From contig CANGUI010000053.1 of assembly GCA_947457025.1 (NCBI GenBank), positions 1 to 9,170 of the forward strand: DNA of 9,170 bases, written 5' to 3'. This DNA is from Flammeovirgaceae bacterium (GTDB taxonomy: Bacteria; Bacteroidota; Bacteroidia; Cytophagales; Cyclobacteriaceae). The notes beneath the pieces are model-generated. The model ran no database searches and was not told the DNA's origin. It saw nothing but the letters and a program-made list of their open reading frames with translations. Numbering within the stretch: position 1 is the stretch's first letter; every line of letters starts with the position of its first letter. This document shows positions 1 to 5,587 of this stretch, piece after piece. A program made the position numbers and the translations under genes.

Positions 1-161
1 AACTGGCTAAGCCGGGTTTCCGGTATTTGGTCCGGGATTTCCCAACAACAAAAAAGGATAGCTGAAAAACTGTTGGCAGGCGTTTGTAAACAATCATTTT
101 GTAATGATCGACCCTGCAGGTTCAACGTACATGTAAGGAGGTGGTTTATAGGTTATACTTC
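1..161. other. Window edge, no gene assigned
   Basis: No confident gene is visible. Plus-strand frame 1 is open from base 1 to a TGA at 250-252 and so overlaps the TlpA-like start as ATGA. Its product is rich in Cys, Trp and His and does not look like a normal protein tail. Plus-strand frame 3 is open from the edge to a TGA at 63-65 and could be the last 20 codons of a gene that begins outside the window. A minus-strand frame from an ATG at 97 also runs off the edge. The sequence does not decide between these. A short stem, ATCATT/AATGAT at 93-98/103-108, is present but has no T-run typical of a terminator. Confidence 0.3.
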
Positions 162-192
162 TTGTATGAGTACGGTCTGGAGTTTATCTTTA
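162..192 (+). promoter_or_regulatory. Candidate Bacteroidota-type promoter for the TlpA-like gene
   Basis: TTG at 162-164 is followed after 20 bases by TATCTTTA at 185-192, one base away from the Bacteroidota consensus TTG-N19/20-TAnnTTTG. Transcription would begin near 199-201 and give a leader of about 50 bases before the ATG at 249. This supports the 249 start over the longer open frame from 141, whose first 36 codons would contain the promoter. No transcription data are available, so it is a motif match only. Confidence 0.4.
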
Positions 193-248
193 CAACACGA
201 CAACGATCGTTTTTTGGTTTTTTTACACTACCGCCAATGCATACACCT

Positions 249-1010
249 ATGAAATTATTTTTCAGCCTGCTGGTGCTTATTGTTGAGGTAATACCCGCCT
301 CTGTATACGGACAAAAGTCCTATTTCAAGAATGGCCCGGTTATCGAAGACTCCCTAACGTACCTGGCGAATAAAGAGAAAGAAAAGGCCAAATTTGAAGT
401 CTTTGCCAAACCGGTGGTTATTACCGATCGCCTGGAAATCATCCGGCAAAACCAGGACAGCATCGTGTATTCTTATCACAGGGAAATTAAGGTTGGCAAG
501 GGGGCAGAAGAAACCCCGGAAGCTGCGCGCGATATCCAGCCTGAGGATTGGGAAGGGCGCGCTTTCCCGCTCCCTGAATTACCATCTCTTCAGGGCCAAA
601 TTGTGAGTATGGAGAAACTCAAAGGAAAACCTACCCTGATCAATTTTTGGTTTACTTCGTGTGCACCCTGCATAGCCGAAATGCCGGTATTGAATAATCT
701 AAGAAAAAAATATGGTGAATCAGTCAACTTTGTTGCTCTGGCGGCTGACAGTGAAGAAAAGGTTCGAAATTTTCTGGCGAAGCGCACGTTTAATTTTGTT
801 CATGTGGTCAATGAAAAATTTATCACCGAAGAATTACACGTAAAGGCGTTTCCGAAAAATGTTTTTTTGGACAAAAATGGAAATGTATATCAGGTGGAAG
901 ATGGTATTCCCTATGTGGTTGACGGACAGCATAAACCAAAAATGGGTGATGGGAAGGAATTTGAATTCATTCTCGATCGCTTATTGGCTGGCGAAGGAGG
1001 TAAACAGTAG
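249..1010 (+). CDS. Exported TlpA-family thiol-disulfide oxidoreductase
   Basis: Predicted 253-residue envelope protein with a thioredoxin fold. The N terminus (about 1-22, MKLFFSLLVLIVEVIPASVYG) is a signal peptide ending before Gln; there is no lipobox Cys. Residues about 23-100 form a charged region I do not recognise. The TlpA-like domain runs from about 105 to 250: an entry segment WEGRAFPLPELP, then the redox motif FTSCAPCIAEMP with Cys138 and Cys141, a mid segment NFVALAADSEE, and the cis-proline segment VKAFPKNVFLDKNG. The family reduces or exchanges disulfides in periplasmic or outer-membrane-facing proteins; the partner here is unknown. The frame is open upstream to 141, but the ATG at 249 begins exactly at the signal peptide and follows a promoter candidate; 237 is an in-frame alternative. 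It looks more AT-rich than the genes further right. The fold call is firm, the substrate unknown. Confidence 0.88.
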   Translation: MKLFFSLLVLIVEVIPASVYGQKSYFKNGPVIEDSLTYLANKEKEKAKFEVFAKPVVITDRLEIIRQNQDSIVYSYHREIKVGKGAEETPEAARDIQPEDWEGRAFPLPELPSLQGQIVSMEKLKGKPTLINFWFTSCAPCIAEMPVLNNLRKKYGESVNFVALAADSEEKVRNFLAKRTFNFVHVVNEKFITEELHVKAFPKNVFLDKNGNVYQVEDGIPYVVDGQHKPKMGDGKEFEFILDRLLAGEGGKQ

Positions 1011-1019
1011 ATGTAGCGT

Positions 1020-1279
1020 GTTTATTGAGTCCGTAAGTCTTTTGTGTTGGCAATTGCGCCTGCCTGGTGTGCGCATGTGCCGTTGATGTTGGTGGGAAGG
1101 CCTTTTGCTCAAAAAGAATAAGTTTTCCAAGGACGAGCACACGGTGGCACGGGTTACTCTTTCAGCGTTGGTTGGCCCCTCCGCGGCCGGGATGCGCAGG
1201 GCCTGGTACCCCTGCGCCTCGCAGGGGTACGGGAGCGAAGCGAACCCCGGAGCAGCCCGAAAAGCCGCCCAAAAAAAAA
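1020..1279. other. Structured non-coding intergenic element
   Basis: This gene-free stretch has strong internal complementarity. The left half can form nested stems GTGCC 1077-1081 with GGCAC 1146-1150 and TGCTC 1106-1110 with GAGCA 1135-1139. The right half is very GC-rich and contains a perfect 11-bp hairpin (1206-1230), followed by GGGAGCGAAGCGAACCCC and by CGAAAAGC near 1258-1265. It ends in a run of A (T on the minus strand). Frames here are open only because of GC content and encode Pro/Arg/Gly-rich nonsense. From memory it resembles dispersed intergenic elements in Bacteroidota genomes, but this could not be checked. Whether it acts as RNA, as a terminator or as a repeat is unknown, and the strand cannot be decided. 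Confidence 0.45.
1206..1230. repeat. Perfect 11-bp inverted repeat (hairpin)
   Basis: GTACCCCTGCG at 1206-1216 and CGCAGGGGTAC at 1220-1230 are exact reverse complements separated by CCT. This is the strongest single hairpin of the region and lies in the centre of the structured element. No T-run follows directly on either strand, so a simple intrinsic terminator is not supported. Confidence 0.85.
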
Positions 1280-1382
1280 CTTGATCCTGCTATCGCATTT
1301 TGTTTACGCATCCACCGCAGCCCGGGCCCTGCTGCGCCCCCGATATTCCACAGCCGCGAACTGCGATTTGGACGGGTTGTTG

Positions 1383-1390
1383 TATTTTTG
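1383..1390 (+). promoter_or_regulatory. Candidate -7 box for the small membrane protein and paaN
   Basis: TATTTTTG fully matches the Bacteroidota -7 consensus TAnnTTTG. It lies about 89 bases before the chosen start at 1479 (62 before the alternative at 1452). A TTTG at 1367-1370 is too close (12 bases) to be the usual -33 element, and the expected position near 1361-1364 holds only CTG. So only half of the promoter is well matched. It would serve the two-gene unit of the small membrane protein and the PaaN-like dehydrogenase. Confidence 0.35.
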
Positions 1391-1478
1391 TCGCTCAACC
1401 TGGCTTGACGTTGACCTTGCACGCTGCCAATCGCTGTACGCAGGTATAGGGATGGCGGGAAAAAAAAATGTGAGTCGT

Positions 1479-1631
1479 ATGAAAGGAATTACAAAAAGAG
1501 ATCTGCGGGCATTCTTGTTGGGCATGCTGGCGATGTTTGCGATTGATATGGTTACCGATTGGAAAGACAACGTAGAGTCATTTAAAAAAGGATTTCGCGA
1601 TGGCATTAAATCATACCGAGAAAAAAATTAA
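1479..1631 (+). CDS. Small single-helix membrane protein of unknown function
   Basis: Predicted 50-residue protein MKGITKRDLRAFLLGMLAMF... with a basic N terminus, one hydrophobic segment at about residues 10-23 (AFLLGMLAMFAIDM), and a charged amphipathic tail (about 24-50, DWKDNVESFKKGFRDGIKS). It is probably a membrane-anchored small protein with its tail on one side. I do not recognise a named family. The stop TAA (1629-1631) lies 5 bases before the paaN ATG, so the two are probably co-transcribed and translationally coupled. An in-frame ATG at 1452 would add MAGKKNVSR; 1479 is preferred because it has the A-rich upstream stretch common before Bacteroidota starts and begins where the helix pattern begins. 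The frame is open to 1281 only through GC-rich non-coding sequence. Confidence 0.6.
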   Translation: MKGITKRDLRAFLLGMLAMFAIDMVTDWKDNVESFKKGFRDGIKSYREKN

Positions 1632-1636
1632 ACCAG

Positions 1637-3304
1637 ATGAGCCTGATAGAAAAACACCGAACCCTGCTTACCAAAGCCATTGACGCACTACATGCGCGCA
1701 CCTTCTATGCCGCCTTCCCCGAACATCCTGCACCGGCTGTCTATGGAGAAACCGCGGATGCAGATGGCCAAAGCCGTTTCAAGGCGCAGCTTGGAAAAAA
1801 ATTCGAAGAACTCGCACAAGCAGGTGCCACAGCCTGGGCGGGGCAGGAAGAATCACCGTACCTGCAGGAGCCGCTCGGAATTTCGTATCCTGTTTTTACA
1901 ACCGATGTGCTGATTGACCGCGCCACCACGGCATTCCATACCTGGCGTAAGACGAGCGTTGATCAGCGGGCGGAGATTCTGCTGGAGTCTCTTGAGCGTG
2001 TGAAGAAACGTTTCTTTGAAGTGGCCTATGCCACCATGCATACCACGGGACAGGGTTATATGATGGCGTTTCAGGCCTCGGGGCCGCATGCAGCTGATCG
2101 GGCGTTGGAGGCCATTGCGGCAGCCTACGAAGAGCTCAATCGTTTTCCCGCGAAGGCGGTGTGGGACAAGCCGATGGGTAAGTTCAACGTGCAACTGAAT
2201 AAGGAGTGGCGTGCGGTGCCCAAAGGCATTTCGCTCGTTATTGGCTGCTCCACGTTCCCAACCTGGAATTCGGTAACAGGTATTTACGGAAGTTTGATGA
2301 CCGGCAACCCGGTGATTGTAAAACCTCATCCGGGCGCTATTCTTCCTATTGCCATTTTCGTGGCTGAAATTCAAAAGGTATTGGTTGAAAACAATTTGGA
2401 CCCCAACACATGCCAGTTGGCGGTGGATACATTTGATAAGATGATCACGAAGGAATTGGCTGAACACCCGAGCGTGAAGTTGATTGATTTCACGGGCAAC
2501 TCAGCCTTTGGTTCGTACCTGGAAGCGTTGTCCGGCAAAACGGTGTTCACCGAGAAGACGGGTGTGAACTCGGTTATCCTCGACAGCGTGGAAGATGCCG
2601 ACAAGGTGGCGGCCAACCTGGCCTTCTCGGTCAATCTGTACAGCGGGCAGATGTGCACAGCTCCACAAAACTTTTACATACCGGCATCCGGTATCAAAAC
2701 TCCCGGGGGCACGGTAAGCTTTGAAGAATTCGCGGAGAAGTTTGTAGGTCAGATCAACAGCCTGGTGGATAACCCAAAGGCGGGACCGTTTGTATTGGGA
2801 GCGGTACAAAGCAAGAAGACGGCTGAGCGGGTTGCCGAAGCAGCCCATTTGCCGGGAAAAGTGTGGCTGAAGTCCCGTGTTTTTGAAAACCCGATGTTCA
2901 AAAATGCCCGCGTGGCAACTCCGGTTGTGGTGGAAGTCGACTCATCCAGAAAGGATGTTTTCAGTAAAGAGTTGTTTGGGCCAATCGCGCTGTTGATCAA
3001 AACGAAGAGCACGGATGAGTCAGTTGCGCTGGCACAAGAGATGGCCCGGCAACATGGCGCCATCAGTTGCGGTGCCTATACCACCGATGCGCAGGTGAAG
3101 GAGAAAATTGCCGATGAAATGGCGTTGGCCGCCACGCCCGTCAGTTTTAATCTGACGGGTGCCATTTACATGAATCAGAATGCAGCCTTTTCTGATTTTC
3201 ATGTGACCGGTGGCAATCCTTCCGGCAATGCGTCATTCACTAATCCGGATTATGTCAACAGGCGGTTCACGTGGGTGGGTCATCGTGAGCCGGTGAAGGG
3301 TTAG
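1637..3304 (+). CDS. PaaN-type aldehyde dehydrogenase (phenylacetate degradation)
   Basis: Cytoplasmic 555-residue NAD(P)-dependent aldehyde dehydrogenase of the PaaN group (the PaaN_2 type, which has a dehydrogenase domain but no fused hydratase domain, unlike E. coli PaaZ). In phenylacetate catabolism this family is assigned to oxidation of the ring-opened CoA semialdehyde. The landmarks are in the usual order: FPTWN at 207-211, GNPVIVKPH with Lys229, FTGNSAFG at 285-292, the EKTG segment with general-base Glu306, catalytic Cys340 in SGQMCTAPQ, and ELFGPI near 445-450. Residues 1-85 precede the conserved core, as in this group. Length and catalytic residues look intact. No other paa gene (paaABCDE, paaK, paaG) is in the window, so the pathway is not shown. 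The start at 1637 fits the 5-base gap after the small membrane protein gene. The family call is firm, the in vivo substrate inferred. Confidence 0.9.
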   Translation: MSLIEKHRTLLTKAIDALHARTFYAAFPEHPAPAVYGETADADGQSRFKAQLGKKFEELAQAGATAWAGQEESPYLQEPLGISYPVFTTDVLIDRATTAFHTWRKTSVDQRAEILLESLERVKKRFFEVAYATMHTTGQGYMMAFQASGPHAADRALEAIAAAYEELNRFPAKAVWDKPMGKFNVQLNKEWRAVPKGISLVIGCSTFPTWNSVTGIYGSLMTGNPVIVKPHPGAILPIAIFVAEIQKVLVENNLDPNTCQLAVDTFDKMITKELAEHPSVKLIDFTGNSAFGSYLEALSGKTVFTEKTGVNSVILDSVEDADKVAANLAFSVNLYSGQMCTAPQNFYIPASGIKTPGGTVSFEEFAEKFVGQINSLVDNPKAGPFVLGAVQSKKTAERVAEAAHLPGKVWLKSRVFENPMFKNARVATPVVVEVDSSRKDVFSKELFGPIALLIKTKSTDESVALAQEMARQHGAISCGAYTTDAQVKEKIADEMALAATPVSFNLTGAIYMNQNAAFSDFHVTGGNPSGNASFTNPDYVNRRFTWVGHREPVKG

Positions 3305-3306
3305 CC

Positions 3307-4497
3307 TTACGCTTTTCGAAGCAGCCGCGCCATGTAGAAACCATCGAAGCCGTCGGACGGCCATTGGTGGTGTTCGGCCAGCAGTTCAAAGTCGGGATGG
3401 TTCTGCAAAAACGCCAGCACCTGTTGTTCATTTTCGGATGGCAGGATGCTGCAGGTGGCGTAGACGAAGCACCCTCCCGGTTTCAGCATGGCGGGATAAG
3501 TATCGAGAATGTCGTGTTGGGTGCGGCGCACGTGGTCGAGCGATTCGTCCGACAGTTTCCACTTGGCATCCGGATTTCTGCGCAGCACGCCCAGTCCGCT
3601 GCACGGCACATCCAGCAGCAAGCGGTCGGCAGTTTTTTCCATGCGCTTGATCACCTTGGTAGAATCGATGAGCCTTGTTTCGATGTTGGCAGCGCCCGCA
3701 CGGCGCGCCCGTTTCTTGAGCTCGTCCAGTTTCCACGCCTCGGTGTCCATGGAAATGATGCGACCTTTATTGGCCATCAGGGCGGCCAGGTGGAGCGTTT
3801 TGCCGCCGCCACCGGCACAGGCGTCTACTACCCGCATGCCTGGCTTTACGCCGAGAAAGGGGGCAATCAGCTGTGAGCCCGCGTCCTGTACTTCGAAAAG
3901 TCCGTCGCGGAAGGCTTGCCGCGTGAAGATGTTCTGGCGTTCGGCCAGGAGCAGCGCGTCGGGGAAATCCGCAGGTGCTTCCGTGGCGATGCCTTCGTCT
4001 GCATCGAGGTGGTGCTGCAATTGCTCGCGCCTTACTTTGAGCGTATTTACCCGCAGCACCACACGTGCCGGCTGGTTGAGGGCATGAAGTTCGAATGCCC
4101 ACCGCCTGCCCAGTTCGCGCTCGCCCGCCTGGAACAGCCAGTCGGGCACGGACTCGAGAACAGCGGGATGGTGCACGCGCCTGAGGGCAGCCCTGAACTG
4201 CCGCTCGCCCAAGCCGTAAAACTCGGGCCAGGCGGGCAGTTCCTGATTTTTCCACAGCACCCAGGTGCCAACCAACGTCCAGAAGTCATCCGGCTCCGCC
4301 TGTGTCACTTCGCGAAAAAGCCGGTACCAGCGCACAATGTCGTAGGTGGTTTCGGCAATGAAGCGCCGGTCGCGAGCACCCCATTTTGGGTTTTGTTTCA
4401 GGATTTTTTCGATCACCTTGTCGGCATACCGGTTGTCGACAAAAATCTGGCGCAACGCGTCCGTCACGGCCTCCGTCAGGTTACGATATAATTTCAC
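3307..4497 (-). CDS. RsmB/NOP-family RNA cytosine-5 methyltransferase
   Basis: A 396-residue SAM-dependent enzyme that methylates C5 of a cytosine in RNA; RsmB itself modifies 16S rRNA. Residues 1-130 form an RsmB-like helical (NusB-type) RNA-binding region. A linker follows, with FEVQDAGSQL at 201-210. The methyltransferase domain shows SAM motif I DACAGGGGKT (225-234), acidic Asp251 in motif II, DVPCSGLG with Cys299 (motif IV) and YATCS with nucleophile Cys349 (motif VI). The C terminus, DGFDGFYMARLLRK, is typical. Both catalytic cysteines are present. The start is GTG (bases 4497-4495 on the minus strand); the sequence MKLYRNLTEAV right after it looks like the natural N terminus, so a later ATG is unlikely. 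It converges on paaN with a 2-base gap. The exact RNA target is not determined, and a paralogue of RsmB is possible. Confidence 0.9.
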   Translation of the reverse strand: MKLYRNLTEAVTDALRQIFVDNRYADKVIEKILKQNPKWGARDRRFIAETTYDIVRWYRLFREVTQAEPDDFWTLVGTWVLWKNQELPAWPEFYGLGERQFRAALRRVHHPAVLESVPDWLFQAGERELGRRWAFELHALNQPARVVLRVNTLKVRREQLQHHLDADEGIATEAPADFPDALLLAERQNIFTRQAFRDGLFEVQDAGSQLIAPFLGVKPGMRVVDACAGGGGKTLHLAALMANKGRIISMDTEAWKLDELKKRARRAGAANIETRLIDSTKVIKRMEKTADRLLLDVPCSGLGVLRRNPDAKWKLSDESLDHVRRTQHDILDTYPAMLKPGGCFVYATCSILPSENEQQVLAFLQNHPDFELLAEHHQWPSDGFDGFYMARLLRKA

Positions 4498-4580
4498 GGC
4501 TGCAAGATAGGGGTCAGCATGTTGGAAACGGAATGGCGTATTGCTTTTGCCCGTACAGTTTGGTTTTGGCAGCCGATCCG

Positions 4581-4666
4581 CGTACTTTCAAGGTGCAGAA
4601 GTACGGGAGCCGGAGGACAGTAGCTGTGCTACGGCCGTGCGAAAGCACCTGCCTGCCCAGCAGGCA
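4581..4666 (+). promoter_or_regulatory. Four-hairpin structured leader before the isomerase-CHAT genes
   Basis: Four perfect stems lie in 86 bases just before the isomerase start: CGTACTT/AAGTACG (4581-4587/4599-4605), GTAGC/GCTAC with loop TGT (4620-4632), GTGC/GCAC closing a GAAA tetraloop (4637-4648), and TGCCTGC/GCAGGCA with loop CCA (4650-4666). The loop of the first stem contains AGGTGC (4591-4596), which is exactly complementary to GCACCT (4645-4650). That segment overlaps the arms of the third and fourth stems, so a pseudoknot or a switch between structures is possible. The last stem ends 19 bases before the ATG. Seen directly: the complementarity. Inferred: a cis-regulatory RNA leader. 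It could also be a dispersed repeat. Confidence 0.4.
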
Positions 4667-4685
4667 AGAACCAACAGAAGCCGCC

Positions 4686-5585
4686 ATGAAGCGAAGAGAT
4701 TTTTTTCAAAAGAGTGCCCTGAGCATCGCTGTGCTAAGCGGCCTTGCTGCGGCGCCACCCAAGGCGCCGGGCGAGAAGCCGTTCCGGCTCAACTATGCGC
4801 CCCACGATGGCATGTTTCAACATCATGCCGGAAAAAATTTTATCGACCAGATCCGGTTTATGCATGAGCAGGGTTTTCGGGCGATTGAAGACAACGGGTT
4901 GCTTGGGCGGCCAATAAGCGAGCAGGAGAAAATCGGCAGCACGCTGGCGAGCCTGAACATGACGATGGGCGTGTTTGTGGTAGATGGCGGCGATAACTGG
5001 AAAACGTCGCTCGCGTCCGGAAAAGAAGAATACCGCGATACATTTTTGAAGGCCTGCCGCGCCTCGGTGGATGCCGCCCGGCGGGTGCAGGCGAAGTGGA
5101 TGACCGTTGTGCCCGGCTTTTATGACCGCCGCCTGCCGATCGGCCTGCAGACCGCGAACGTTATTGATGCCCTGCGCCGGGGCGCGGAAATCTTTGAACC
5201 ACACGGCCTGGTGATGGTATTGGAACCCCTGAGCGACACACCCGATTTGTTTCTGCGCTACTCCGACCAAACCTTTGAGATCTGCCGCGCCGTGAACAGC
5301 CCCAGTTGTAAAATGTTGTTCGACATCTACCATATGCAGCGTAACGAAGGCAATCTCATCCACAACATCAACGCGTGCTGGCCGGAAATTGCCTACTTCC
5401 AGATTGGCGACAATCCCGGCCGCAAGGAACCGACAACGGGCGAGATTAATTATGTGACGATCTTCCGGCATCTTTCGCAAAAAGGCTACAGCGGCGTGCT
5501 GGGCATGGAGCACGGCAACGCGGGCGAGGGAAAGGAAGGCGAAAGGGCGTTGCTCCAGGCCTACCGGACTGTAGATCATTTTTAA
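4686..5585 (+). CDS. Tat-exported hydroxypyruvate isomerase-like TIM-barrel protein
   Basis: A 299-residue protein of the xylose-isomerase-like TIM-barrel superfamily (AP_endonuc_2 fold), closest in motifs to hydroxypyruvate isomerase (Hyi). The N terminus MKRRDFFQKS followed by a hydrophobic stretch to about residue 23 is a twin-arginine signal, so the folded protein is probably exported. Hyi-like landmarks: VLEPLSD with Glu180, LFDIYHMQRNEGN with Asp213 and His216, the FQIGDNPGRKEP segment with Arg246 followed by TGEINY, and a late Glu275 in LGMEHGN. Known Hyi enzymes are cytosolic, so an exported one may act on another sugar or hydroxyacid. The ATG at 4686 is chosen over the open frame back to 4386 because it starts the Tat signal; the upstream part overlaps the methyltransferase gene and the hairpin leader. 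The stop is 2 bases before the CHAT gene. The fold is firm, the substrate uncertain. Confidence 0.85.
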   Translation: MKRRDFFQKSALSIAVLSGLAAAPPKAPGEKPFRLNYAPHDGMFQHHAGKNFIDQIRFMHEQGFRAIEDNGLLGRPISEQEKIGSTLASLNMTMGVFVVDGGDNWKTSLASGKEEYRDTFLKACRASVDAARRVQAKWMTVVPGFYDRRLPIGLQTANVIDALRRGAEIFEPHGLVMVLEPLSDTPDLFLRYSDQTFEICRAVNSPSCKMLFDIYHMQRNEGNLIHNINACWPEIAYFQIGDNPGRKEPTTGEINYVTIFRHLSQKGYSGVLGMEHGNAGEGKEGERALLQAYRTVDHF

Positions 5586-5587
5586 TT

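Noticed and set aside
141..248. An earlier start for the TlpA-like protein at 141
   Set aside because: It would put 36 residues before a clear signal peptide and would place the start upstream of the promoter candidate at 162-192.
1..252. A long open frame from the left edge ending in an ATGA overlap with the TlpA-like gene
   Set aside because: The product is rich in Cys, Trp and His and unlike a normal protein, and a promoter candidate lies inside it. Without the upstream sequence it cannot be called a gene.
1160..1279. An integron attC-like site
   Set aside because: The general form (central hairpin with flanking complementary arms) is suggestive, but no proper GTTRRRY and RYYYAAC core pair is present and no integrase is nearby.
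1206..1280. Intrinsic terminator
   Set aside because: The hairpin is strong, but no T-run follows it on either strand at the right distance.
1067..1478. Open frames on both strands in the GC-rich gap
   Set aside because: Products are Pro/Arg/Gly-rich, cross perfect hairpins and show no domain. They reflect base composition.
4559..4590. Promoter with TTTG, 20-base spacer and TACTTTCA for the isomerase gene
   Set aside because: Spacing fits, but the -7 box matches only four of six fixed positions, so it is too weak to list as a feature.
4386..4685. N-terminal extension of the isomerase-like protein
   Set aside because: It overlaps the start of the methyltransferase gene and the hairpin leader, and it would bury the Tat signal inside the protein.
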